Source of the DNA: Nereocystis luetkeana
Taxonomy: Eukaryota; Sar; Phaeophyceae; Laminariales; Laminariaceae
Direction of reading: 5' to 3'
DNA: 64,000 nucleotides
NCBI GenBank assembly: GCA_031213475.1
Contig: JARUPZ010000013.1
Coordinates: 9,836,794-9,900,793, forward strand
The notes beneath the pieces were generated by a model. That model saw nothing but the letters and a program-made list of their open reading frames with translations. It was not told the origin of the DNA and did no database searches. Shown in pieces: positions 15,001 through 22,142 of this stretch. The position numbers and the translations under genes are program-made. The number at the start of each line of letters is the position of its first letter. Positions within the stretch are counted from its first letter, which is position 1.

Positions 15001-18000
15001 GCCCCGGTATCCCGAACTGCAAAAGCCTTCGTATGATCTGGAGCACCGCAAAGGGGAAGGAAGAAACTTTAGGCAAGCACAGCGGAGAAAAGCCAGAAAT
15101 AGGTATACCTACTCCTTTTGAGCCGTCTATAGGCACACTACATGTGCGCACTCGGGAAAGAGCTTCTTGACGCTCCGTTCGACTGGCCAGCACCCGATGG
15201 CAGCCAATATCGCGCTTGTGGGAACACCAAGTGGATACCGCACGCAACGGTGCTGGCTGACTGTTAGAACACGCGAACAGACACGTACTGGTAAGAATCA
15301 GGAAACACACTTCCTAGCCAACAGTCCAGTTTCTTACTGGGCGTGCGGTGCTCTGCGTTACGATAGACGTTCCCCTCGAAAACGCTGACGTCGCAGCATG
15401 TTCGCGCTTTATTGTTGGCAGCTCGGGTCGCCTGGTCAAAACTTCCCGCGTCAGTTTGGCCGTCAATAACGGGTCAAGTCGAGCAATGCGAATTACGTCC
15501 GATCGAAGCCGAACACAGGCGAAGCCTCGCTTGGACAGACACAGAGAGATGTACAAAAATAGTGGTACCATCGGGCGCCGACCAATCGGAGGCAGGGACG
15601 GAAAGCCTTTTCTCTACCACAAACCTACAAATGGATCCGAAATTCATAGATATAAATATAGGTTGATTCTGGATTCTGACAGGATATACGCGTTGCCTGC
15701 ACACGATCATACGGTATTAACACTATCGCATGTGGAAGGATAATCGAGTTCCACACGGTATTCATAAAAACAATCCAACTTAGACGACAATCATTCCGAT
15801 ATTCGACACAAACAGTGTCCGTATTGTAGACACACGTGTTTTCAGCCCCCATGCACAGTTTCGAGTGCTCAAGCCCATTGTTGGGGATCAAACCACTTGA
15901 TTTTAAAAGTTGGATCGTTAAATGCAGTAGAAAAAAACGTACGCACGTGGTTTCGGGGGAGGCGCACCAACCAAACGAAGCTTTCTGAAGCCCACACTTG
16001 CTTATTCAGCGTTTAACCCCTTTAAGACCGCAGTCCCGTTTTGGGGACAAAGCAGTCTAATTCTGGGTAGTTTGCCCCCAAAACGGGACCGCCGTTCAAA
16101 AAGGGTTGACGCACCTTGACACACACCGTACCGACCGACACGGTGCCCGCAGCACCCCCGGCACTCACTGCCGCCGCCACCGCCGCCGCCGACCCCCCCG
16201 CTCCCCCAGCACCGCCGGCAGCGGGCGTGAGCGCGGCCTCGATCAAGGCCCACTGTACATCCCAAGCTTGGCACAGCACCGGCAAGAGATCGTGCGAGGT
16301 TTTGATGAAGGCCGCCTTGTCGAAGCCGATTCTCTTAGTCGACAGCTCCTTCAGAATCTTTTCCCGACCATGGCACGATAGAAAATATCAGTTAGGTGGG
16401 AGGGGGAGAAGAGAGGGGAAGGGGAAAAAGGGGAGGGGTTTGGGGACAGCCGAACGGAGGGGTGTGGGGGGGGCGCCGGGGCAAGAGGAGAGGTGGGGTC
16501 CAAGGTTTTCCAATCTATAGTACAGGATGGTAGGATAGGGTATGTCGTAGTACAGGAGAGTAGGATAGGGTATGTCGCACGCGCTCTCTTGTTTTCACGA
16601 GGTGTGGGGGTGCACAGCGGTAACCCTTGCCGCTCTCGACAGTACGATTGACAGGAATGGAGTCCGCGCAACATGGCGACCGTGCAATCTCATCACTTCA
16701 TCCGGAGATGGACACTCCAAGTGTTGAGAGCGTGCTGCTCGCGATCACGGGCTGGCGAAACGAAACGTCACCACGAGGGCGCGGGAACGCAGAGGAAACA
16801 GCCGAGAACGAAACAGTAAAAAAAAACAACAGAGCAGCATCCAACTCAATTTTAAAAGGACGAGAAGACATGAACTATTAAAAAAAACACGCCGAACCCA
16901 ATGGGCTACGTACTGTAGGCCGACAATGCTTCGAACAAAATCGGAAAAACCACACGTGGGATTGCAACAATGTTGGGTATAATGGATGCTTCTCAGAAGT
17001 GTACGCACATTTTCGGGGACTAACTACTTGAATTTAGTGCGTGGTCATTTTTTCAGAAGCGAAAGGGTTAACCCCTTAAAAAACTACAACCATTTCGGTT
17101 TTTACTGGATTTCTTGGAATAACGCCTTCAGTAAAAAACCTTTGGGCACAAAAAGTGCCCCCCCCCCCCCCCCCCTACTGCGTTATGCCTCCCGAAAATG
17201 AAAAAATGCTTCGAGTGCCTCAAGTCTCTATCTCACCCCATACTGTTCGCTATTTCCTCTCGCCTCCGGGAACTATTTTTAACGGTTCTCCGCAATAAAG
17301 TAAGGCGTGTTTCTTGGACGTATGAACTGTCAAAATATGCTGGCAGACTCAAACAGATACCTGGTAGCTACTGGATCTACTGGCAGTACATACCGAGCCA
17401 GTGCCCAGTCTGCTCAACTTAGTCTGCCTAACAGCAGCAACCGACCTCGTTGATGGCGCAAAGAGCCATCCGTCTCCGAGCGGAGCCGCCTGACACAAGA
17501 GAGGTCACCAGTGATGGGAATAGCTCCGGCCACTGTCTAGGCCAGTCCACCCTTGCTATCTTGCCTATCAGAACCCCGAGCTGGAATGAGTAGCGGGGGG
17601 GGGGCGGGGGGGGCAACGCGATCGAGCATCGCGGTCACATCATTTGGGTTGTATTAATAGTGCAGGCACAGTAAAATAAAAATAGAGGGCAGGACAGGCC
17701 GGGGCAGAACCCAAACAAGACAGGACACGACAGGGCAGGAGAGGGCCGAAAGGGACAGGCAGGACAGGACCGAACAGGACCGTTTCGACCAGGCCGTTCA
17801 GATACTTGAAAAAGTATTATCCTATGCCACAGCAGTAAGTACAACACGATAAACACGCACGGAAGGCATCACGATTGATGTCACAAAATCGCCAGTAATA
17901 TTTCCAACAATCCAGCTTTCTCGAAACGTGGCACCCGTCGTACATGAGGCGAAACGAAACCCTGAGGAGTACTCGTCGATTCCTCGTCTCCTTGCTTCGC

Positions 18001-18613
18001 CTACTTAGAGCGTCATTACCGTTTCTGCAACCCAAACCAACCCAACCCAACCCAAGACTGAACAAAATCCGAACCAAACAAGTCATTGGCAAAGCGTAAA
18101 TCATGCCGAAAAATGCTTCAAGTACCACTACTGTAAGCAGATAACCCCTTCACGGCAGGCAGTGGTCGAGCTCCCGCTCCAAATCAAACCCAAACCCGAA
18201 CCCAAACCAGACCGAGAACCACAATATGTACCCGAACCCTAACCCGAACCAAACCCAAGCCTCACCTGAGAAACCACCCTCGCCTGCGGCTCCTCCATCA
18301 TGGCCGCTCCAAGCAGCGCCCCCCGTAGCGCCGCCTTCTCCCCGTCCCCCACCACGACATTCCTCGCCCCTCTGGACTTCCACCTCACCCTAACCATGTT
18401 CTTCAAGAGAATCACCGCCGCGGCTCGGGCGTCGGTGGAAGCCGCGTGCGTTGCCGCGATGGTAGCGAGGATGGAGGTATACCCTGGGATCTCCTCGCAT
18501 GCTTTCAGCACTCGCTCGGCCGGTTTGCGCTCTTCCTCGACAGGGCTCTGGGTGGAGGCCTCGATGGCCTGTCCAGAACGGATGGGGCGGCGCCGGGTGG
18601 TGTGTAATGGCAT
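1..18613 (-). CDS. IPO11: Importin-11 (IPO11/Kap120-like) karyopherin, N-terminal 600 codons, 3' end outside window
   Basis: Nuclear transport receptor of the importin-beta superfamily; the family carries cargo through the nuclear pore under Ran control. Ten exons on the minus strand were found by reading protein similarity to importin-11 and then fixing GT-AG borders: 18568-18266, 17580-17446, 16357-16115, 15037-14778, 14067-13779, 12183-12134, 10540-10408, 5533-5394, 4588-4435, 3204-3112. They sum to 1800 nt and every junction keeps phase, which is strong support. Diagnostic stretches are the importin N-terminal domain (exon 1), [12 protein letters not shown] in exon 2, [10 protein letters not shown] in exon 7, FDFQGWF in exon 9 and LMWLLGCW in exon 10, all collinear with the family. 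Importin-11 is usually near 1000 residues, so about 40% is missing to the left. Exon 3 and exon 5 carry Ala/Gly-rich inserts. The true start codon is uncertain: an ATG at 18613 is in frame, but exon 1 also has a good acceptor at 18569, so a short upstream exon is likely. Confidence 0.9.
96..770. repeat. ACACGGCCACAGCGCGCGGCC repeat
   Basis: Two tandem units at about 96-205 and a diverged copy at 620-770 (GCACGGCCACAGCACACGG, then CACCGGCCTGTCAGCAAG as at 215). Nothing coding is seen in 1-870. Confidence 0.55.
870..979. mobile_element. MITE-A copy (TA-flanked palindromic MITE)
   Basis: It starts TATTACGGGGGATCATA and ends with the inverted CCCCGCAATAG. The interior ACCTACGGTACAGAC...TTTGGTCC is as in the other copies. 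A truncated SINE fragment follows. Confidence 0.85.
980..1215 (+). mobile_element. Truncated SINE body
   Basis: TCGACGAGGGAAGGAAGGGC..., CGATGTGACCCCGGATCTGAG and GGAGAGAGAACAAGGAGG match the inverted body of the 20.4/23.7 kb SINEs. The tRNA head is absent. Confidence 0.7.
1245..1430. repeat. GATC-rich dispersed repeat
   Basis: CACCTCGGACAGATCATTTACAG, GGATCTGTACAGTACAGATCC and GGAAACATG. Other copies are at about 2640-3000, 11390-11710, 19330-19500, 32225-32480, 32690-33020, 37700-37980, 47130-47470, 52290-52480 and 56360-56640. Confidence 0.7.
1518..1630. mobile_element. MITE-B copy, decayed (TTAA-type palindrome)
   Basis: It starts GTTAACCCCTACCTGGTA and ends CCTAAACGGGTCAAG, with GTTTGGGGGACGGGCTACT and its inverted match inside. 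TACCTGGTA interrupts the left arm. Confidence 0.65.
2640..3000. repeat. GATC-rich dispersed repeat
   Basis: GGACAGATAGATCACGATCT, CGTACGGTTCCCC and tandem AGATCATACAGATCATAC. It is the longest copy, in the importin 3' intron. Confidence 0.65.
3112..3204 (-). CDS. IPO11: Importin-11 exon 10 (last exon in window)
   Basis: 31 codons, phase 0 to 0. It encodes [16 protein letters not shown] and [14 protein letters not shown], matching the family RRRVIWLIGQW block. The acceptor is CTGCAG and the donor AAG|GTGGGA. No further exon could be recognised between here and base 1, so the next intron is at least 3.1 kb. A CACGTCA minisatellite begins 36 bp upstream of the acceptor. Confidence 0.92.
3241..4110. 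repeat. CACGTCA minisatellite, interrupted
   Basis: Degenerate CACACGTCA/CATACGTCA units at 3241-3600 and 3975-4110, upstream of the importin exon 10 acceptor. 3610-3970 is unique-looking. Confidence 0.85.
4435..4588 (-). CDS. IPO11: Importin-11 exon 9
   Basis: 154 nt. It encodes [17 protein letters not shown] and [16 protein letters not shown], nearly superimposable on the family DAVYNAVGLAAYELFDSVDFDQWF block. The acceptor CCCTGCAG was chosen over a CAG seven bases downstream because only it keeps phase with exon 8. The donor is CCAG|GTGCGT. Confidence 0.92.
5394..5533 (-). CDS. IPO11: Importin-11 exon 8
   Basis: 140 nt. It encodes [30 protein letters not shown] and SDQIEAS, corresponding to the family CTEVLFIDIFHEYNQ region. 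The acceptor TTCTTGGTAG gives the right number of residues; the nearer CAG would delete four. The donor CAG|GTGACA leaves two bases that pair with the single leading base of exon 9. Confidence 0.85.
6799..7300. repeat. About 230-bp unit, two tandem copies plus a dispersed copy
   Basis: CATCAATCGACAAAACCAAC ... GAACGGAACGCGCTGG ... GACCCACC recurs at 7028 and again at 36610. The adjacent 7320-7400 segment (TTGGCCTTGGCC, GTTGACCGTGGGTTGA) also recurs at 36880-36950, so 36590-36960 is a third copy. Confidence 0.75.
7865..8034. repeat. 12-bp minisatellite GGAAGCCTGTCA
   Basis: About 14 units with CCGG/CAGG variants in a repeating order, so the array itself appears partly duplicated. Open in several frames ([16 protein letters not shown]), but in an importin intron and not coding. 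Confidence 0.92.
9511..9633. mobile_element. MITE-A copy
   Basis: GTACGGGGGACCAAAGTAA at the left and CCCCCGTAAGA at the right. Compared with other copies it has an extra TTCATA after ACTA in the middle. Confidence 0.8.
10003..10377. mobile_element. Dispersed retroposon-like repeat ending in poly(C)
   Basis: About 340 bp are nearly identical to 41514-41870, from GTATGACGTAGTG to CTATCGAGTACACCCCC. It sits directly downstream of the importin exon 7 donor. No coding sequence or tRNA boxes are seen. Confidence 0.8.
10408..10540 (-). CDS. IPO11: Importin-11 exon 7
   Basis: 133 nt. It encodes [16 protein letters not shown] followed by [17 protein letters not shown], the family hallmark EELTMWEEDPEGF. 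The acceptor is TTTTTGTCAG and the donor ACGG|GTGAGG. The intron immediately runs into a G-run (C-run on plus) and a dispersed repeat shared with the PDZ-Tubby gene. Confidence 0.92.
10881..10984. mobile_element. MITE-A copy carrying a TA-CAG-TA insertion
   Basis: TATTACGGGGGACCATAGG to CCCCCGTAATAG. The central TTTTTACTA reads on as CAGTAGCAAT instead of ACAAT, a clean gain of CAGTA at a TA. Confidence 0.85.
11420..11528. mobile_element. MITE-A copy
   Basis: TAATACGGGGGGCCACATT to ATCCCCCGTCATAG, with the usual interior. Confidence 0.85.
12134..12183 (-). CDS. IPO11: Importin-11 exon 6 (micro-exon)
   Basis: 50 nt. It encodes [16 protein letters not shown] plus two bases of Arg, aligning with the family PETLEAHKIKMAFFT block. 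It was found because exon 7 begins mid-helix; phases on both sides agree. The acceptor is GGCAGAG (an AG two bases upstream is out of phase) and the donor AG|GTGGGTG. Confidence 0.75.
12333..12440. mobile_element. MITE-A copy
   Basis: TATTACGGGGGACCATAGTT to ATGATCCCCCGGAATAG. It lies in importin intron 5. Confidence 0.88.
12826..13110. repeat. Degenerate CGACCGAATCGGATCGG repeat
   Basis: CATCGACCGA(AT)CGG units with long T-containing spacers, ending in GGATC runs at 12970-13010 and 13090-13110. Confidence 0.75.
13560..13745. repeat. GGGTC foldback repeat
   Basis: (GGGTC)n at 13601-13645 is followed by CGACCCCGAACCCCGACCC, so the region can form a hairpin. A relative is at 54180-54375. Confidence 0.7.
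13779..14067 (-). CDS. IPO11: Importin-11 exon 5
   Basis: 289 nt, one leading base completes an Arg codon with exon 4. It encodes [14 protein letters not shown], then an Ala/Gly-rich insert of about 50 residues, then [14 protein letters not shown], matching the family FIVQCMNLIKMIV strand. The donor is AAAG|GTGACC. The acceptor CCCAACAG abuts a GGGGCAGTAG minisatellite. Confidence 0.87.
14083..14270. repeat. GGGGCAGTAGTC minisatellite at the importin exon 5 acceptor
   Basis: Roughly 15 units of GGGGCAGTA(C/G)... starting 16 bp upstream of the acceptor. Confidence 0.85.
14405..14500 (+). mobile_element. SINE 3' fragment
   Basis: GCTTATGTGACCCCGGATCTGAG followed by GGAGAGAAAAG and AATGGGATGGG, the SINE tail end only. 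Confidence 0.6.
14640..14775. repeat. Degenerate CCCTAA (telomere-like) repeat
   Basis: ACCTAACCCCAGCCCTAACC and variants, ending two bases before the exon 4 donor. It is too degenerate and internal to be a telomere. Confidence 0.75.
14778..15037 (-). CDS. IPO11: Importin-11 exon 4
   Basis: 260 nt, starts in phase 0 and leaves two bases (AG) for exon 5. It encodes [26 protein letters not shown] and a C-terminal DHPIGFR that align with the family SLKVLRKLTVNGF through DQHPFSF region. The insert is Gly/Glu rich ([13 protein letters not shown]). The acceptor follows a pyrimidine-rich tract (GTGCTCCAG); the donor is AGGAG|GTGGTC, directly followed by TTAGGG-like repeats. Confidence 0.88.
16012..16108. 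mobile_element. MITE-B copy just inside importin intron 3
   Basis: TTTAACCCCTTTAAGACCG to AAAAAGGGTTGA. The arms contain CCCGTTTTGGGGACAAA and its inverse. It begins only about 6 bases beyond the 5' splice site of exon 3. Confidence 0.85.
16115..16357 (-). CDS. IPO11: Importin-11 exon 3
   Basis: 81 codons, phase 0 to 0. It opens with [17 protein letters not shown], matching the family LASKRLAADRR block, and includes [12 protein letters not shown]. An Ala/Gly low-complexity stretch replaces the usual loop before TVCVK. The acceptor GGGAAAAG is weak but is preceded by a CTAAC branch point, and an in-frame stop upstream forces an acceptor here. The donor is AAG|GTGCGT, with a MITE-B copy only a few bases downstream. 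Confidence 0.85.
17446..17580 (-). CDS. IPO11: Importin-11 exon 2
   Basis: 45 codons, phase 0 to 0. It encodes [20 protein letters not shown] followed by a helix ending CAINE; this is the most conserved block of the importin-11 N-terminus. The acceptor is CTACTCATTCCAG and the donor GAG|GTCGGT. Joining to exon 3 reproduces the family alignment residue for residue. A GGGACAGGACC minisatellite lies 100-220 bp upstream in the intron. Confidence 0.9.
17676..17800. repeat. GGACAGG minisatellite
   Basis: CAGGACAGGACCGAACAGGACCG-type units in the intron upstream of importin exon 2. Confidence 0.75.
18178..18258. repeat. AACCCRAACC repeat after the importin exon 1 donor
   Basis: CAAACCCAAACCCGAACCC and CCCTAACCCGAACC; G-rich on the transcribed strand. 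Confidence 0.7.
18266..18568 (-). CDS. IPO11: Importin-11 exon 1 (first recognised exon)
   Basis: 101 codons, phase 0 at both ends. It encodes the importin-beta N-terminal domain: [16 protein letters not shown] followed by an [13 protein letters not shown] helix and [10 protein letters not shown]. The donor is CAG|GTGAGG and the acceptor TTCTGGACAG. The reading frame runs on upstream to an ATG at 18613 (MPLHTTRRR), but those residues do not resemble the family N-terminus, so the acceptor is preferred. The intron that follows starts with G-rich telomere-like DNA. Confidence 0.85.
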
Positions 18614-18639
18614 GGTTCTGTGTCATACGGTAAAATCGT

Positions 18640-18912
18640 TGTTATGGGATGTTATGGTTTTATATCATACTGTTTTGTATGATATGGTACGGTATGTGTG
18701 TGTTCTTCACATTAAACCGTTCTTTCTACCCGTCGACATCCGGTATGATAGGGTATGGTTATGCTATGGTTATGCTATGGGGTGGTGTGGTATGGCACGG
18801 TTTGGTGGTACGGTGTTGTATGGTATGGTATGGTATGGTGTGTGGTATGGTATGGTATGGCATGGCATGGCATGGCATGGTGTGGTATGGTATGGTATGG
18901 TATGGTATGGGC
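18640..18912. repeat. GGTAT microsatellite
   Basis: Degenerate then pure TGGTATGGTATGG/GGCAT runs, just upstream of the first recognised importin exon. Confidence 0.9.
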
Positions 18913-19202
18913 CCACGAGCAAGACGCAAGGCAGTAAGAACCTGAGATCAGCTGAATCGTTCTCTGTCCGCATGATGTGTGGAAGTTTTGAAGACCGCAC
19001 ACGTCGGCAGCGTCATGAGTATCGACAGCAACGACAGGCACAGCAAAATGACGGCACAGAGGTGACTTCTTCAATCCACCTAAGCTACAACCGTGTGGCG
19101 GTGTTGGCGGTTCCACCGTTCTAAATATCGGGCAGACCCTTGACCCCTACTTCCATCATGTAGATACTTCGGCTCAGGGCAGATAGATCTCAAATATGTA
19201 CC

Positions 19203-19310
19203 TATCACGGGGGACCATAATAAATAGACCCAAATCTTGATGGCAAAAATAGCGAAACACATAGGTTTAGTGTGTACCGTGGGTTCTATTTAATATAGTT
19301 CCCCGTAAAA
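19203..19310. mobile_element. MITE-A copy
   Basis: TATCACGGGGGACCATAAT to AGTTCCCCGTAAAAG; slightly decayed termini. Confidence 0.8.
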
Positions 19311-19782
19311 GTATGATTTTACCAGGTAGCTCGTGTTTCATGTTTGCGGGCGGGAGCTGTGAAACCGCGCAACCTGCACGATCTACATTTCCTGGGTTGG
19401 ATCTGCACTATACAGATCCCGCACAGCGTCTCATAACGGCAGCTTGCAGTAGAGTCTACTGTACGTAGATGATCTAGACGATCTAGATCCTGACACAGTA
19501 TGTTCAATGTGTGCACTGCCCACCCTTGCGGCGGTCACGGGACCCGCGTCGCGGTGGCGCTAGATGAGGGGAAACGCCGGAAGATGTGCTTTGGAACATC
19601 CAAACCCCCAATGCGGTCGAGCAAAACAACACAAGACAGCGTCAAGGACGAGTTCGATCTTCATCAGTGTGCATGTGGTGGAGCCCGGTTTCGGATGGTG
19701 TGAAGGACAAGATCGACCTCCTGGAGCCGCGATATTGAAGGCGCGAAAGTTGACATCGGTCGGGGTGCAGGCTGCGCTCGTT

Positions 19783-19965
19783 AGCACACCAGCCCACCGT
19801 GAAGTGGAGGATACCACTCAGCTATCTCGCCATCAACGTCAGGGATACACCAGCCCACCGAGAGGTGGATGATACCCCCGGCTATCTCGCCATCGACGAC
19901 AGTATTACACCAGCCCATGGGGAGGTGGAATATGCCCCCCAGCTATGTCGCCGTCGACGACAGTG
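19783..19965. repeat. 60-bp tandem repeat, three units
   Basis: CACCAGCCCACCGTGAAGTGG / CACCAGCCCACCGAGAGGTGG / CACCAGCCCATGGGGAGGTGG, each followed by GCTATCTCGCC and CGACGACAG. Confidence 0.9.
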
Positions 19966-19987
19966 ATCGGCGCCGAAGGTCAAGGCT

Positions 19988-20318
19988 GTTTTTTTTTGTT
20001 ATCATCACTTTTACCTCCCAGCCTAACTCGTACCTGGTAGGAGGTTTTACCCTCAACAATCTTCTGGACAAGCCGTGGTCACAGGTGTCTATCTACCCTT
20101 CTCCCCCCCGGTACGCGCCTTTATTTTTTGTCGTGCATAATAGGGTTCAGCATTCCCACTGCTCGTCGCTTTTGACTTACGCTCTCGCGCTTTCCGCTAA
20201 TCAATTTTCCTGTGCAAGAAAAAGCCCCTACGAGCATGCACTCGGTGGGACTTGAACCCACGAAATTGATGTTGATAGGCACGCGGACCATGTACCAAGC
20301 CACCGGGGACGCCGGCAT
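19988..20318 (-). mobile_element. tRNA-derived SINE (second family)
   Basis: On the minus strand the head has TGGCTTGGTACATGG (box A like) and GGGTTCAAGTCCC (box B), and the copy ends in a poly(A)-like run (T8 near 19990). No clean cloverleaf continues 3' of box B, so it is not a tRNA gene. The body shares CTTCTCCCCCCCGGTACG with the first SINE family. Confidence 0.7.
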
Positions 20319-20332
20319 GTGTACGGGTGTAA

Positions 20333-20798
20333 TATTACGGGGGGCCATAGTTAACAGGACCAAATACTGTTTGTAAAAATGGTTAAACATATACCTGGTA
20401 GGTTTTTATGTATACCATTTTTTTTTTTTTTTTTTTTTTTTTTTCATCCCATTCATTATCTTCGCACATCTTCTTCTCTCTCTCCTTCCAACTCGTAACT
20501 CAGATCCGGGGTCACATAGCAGGCTCTTCTCCCCCCTTCCCGCTACGGTACGTGCCTTCATTTTTTATCGCGAGAAGATTTCAGTCTTTTCTTCCCTCGT
20601 CGACTCGCATCGAATTGTGCCTACCCACGCTGCAAGGCGCTCTCAACAATTGAATCCCTTTTTTATATTTTTGCAAATAAAGTCAAAGTCCGACCCTCCT
20701 GGGGCTCGAACCCAGGACTCAAACAAGTAGAATTCGAGGTTAACCACTTGAACCACCGGGGCGACCATAGGTCCTGTTAACTATGGTCCCCCGTAATA
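20333..20798. mobile_element. MITE-A copy split by a SINE
   Basis: The left half is 20333-20418 and the right half (ATAGGTCCTGTTAACTATGG to CCCCCGTAATAG) is 20767-20798. The 350 bp between are a tRNA-derived SINE. The left half also carries TACCTGGTA at 20392. Confidence 0.88.
20419..20766 (-). mobile_element. tRNA-derived SINE inserted in MITE-A
   Basis: The minus-strand head is GGTCGCCCCGGTGGTTCAAG with box A, then GGGTTCGAGCCCCAGG (box B), a 250-bp body, and a 3' run of about 25 A. It splits a MITE-A at ATACCAT. Confidence 0.88.
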
Positions 20799-21782
20799 GT
20801 AGGAGCCGCAGACTCCATACCAGGTGTCTGGTAGATAGTTACTACTGCTCTCGGGAGTACTGCTCTCTGGGATTACGAGTGCAAGCGATTGAAAGGGCAG
20901 ATGTCCGGAACGTTCCTATTGATAGGGATCTGCTGTTAACTTTTGGCAGCGCTGCCTCCGCTGGGTACCATGACCCTGAACCTGTCTTACGTACACCTGA
21001 TGAGAGCACACGTCACAAGACTGTATATCTCGACAGCAGCAGTGTCGTGTTTTGCCAGTATATACCTGGTAGATTACCTGGTAAGTACACAACACGTAAC
21101 ATTGTTCAACAGTACCTGGTAAGATACTGGCTGTGAACCTCTGGACCCCGGCAGTGGCTGCAACCCGCCGAACACGCTACTATTGTTGTGCACTGCTACC
21201 TGCAAAGCCGACAAAGCCTTGACAACGGCCCGGCAACATGACAGGGACCAGTCACATCAACATCAGCACACCTGGTAGATGGTCTGGGCGTGGCCGGGGT
21301 TGTCCGTGCTGAGCGCTTCAGGGAGCTCCATCTTCCAACTGCAACTGAACCTCAGCGGTACAATGAAACAGCCTGTTTCTCTCCCCGGCGGAACCCTTCC
21401 TTGTTAATAAGCACGCGCACAGGTGGCGTTGACTACACCGGAAGAAATCTCAGCCAACGCGGTCGCTGGTTGTCGTCGCATCGAACGAAAAAAAACAGCT
21501 CTCCACGAAGCAAAAGTCAGCAAAACCCTAACCCTGGACCAAAACGCCGCCGAATACTCTAGTTCAACTCCATTTTTAATTGCGCCGCTTCTTGTCCACC
21601 AAGCCAAGGCCACCCAAACCCCAACACCACGCAACCACGCACGCCGACGAAGCCAGGCCCGGGCCAGTCTTCGCACGCTCTGAAAACCCACGAACCGGCC
21701 GACACAACGCACGCACTCCTTACGTGTAAATTTTTTACTCTTGGCTGTCCAGTTCAGAGCCCAAGCTCGAGCTGGAGCAATC

Positions 21783-22142
21783 ATGGCTAAGGTTATCCGG
21801 AAAGAGCTGGAAGCTAAACTTGCGGCCTTGGGTGGAGAGGAATGGGATAGCATGTCCGAGGGCAGCGTGAGCGGCAATGAGGATGGCGCACAGGTCGAGG
21901 GCGAGCTAAAGCCGCCGCCACTTCCCCTCCGCGCCCAGAAGAAGAAGAAGGGGGCCAAGAAAGGGAAGGCGGCCGGGGCGTCGGTGGTGCCGGTGGGGCC
22001 TGCGGGGGAGCCTTCCGGGGTGGTGTACGTGGGGCACATCCCTCACGGGTTTTACGAGGAGGCAATGAATGGCTTCTTCAAGCAGTTCGGGGATGTGATC
22101 AGGGTTCGCATCTCGAGAAGCAAGAAGAGTGCACGATGCAAG
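21783..22142 (+). CDS. NIFK: NIFK-like exon 1
   Basis: 120 codons. It begins MAKVIRKELEAKL, then acidic and Lys-rich (QKKKKGAKKGK) segments, then RRM beta-1/alpha-1/beta-2 (GVVYVGHIPHGF, FFKQFGDVIRVRISRSKK). The donor is AAG|GTGAGA. Intron 1 is almost 4 kb and holds MITE-A, MITE-B, a SINE and a GC-rich inverted-repeat element. Confidence 0.92.

Noticed and set aside
20240..20312. tRNA-like sequences with boxes A and B (also at 20700-20766 and 24010-24080)
   Set aside because: They are SINE heads: each continues into a SINE body and poly(A) tail, and the cloverleaf is incomplete.
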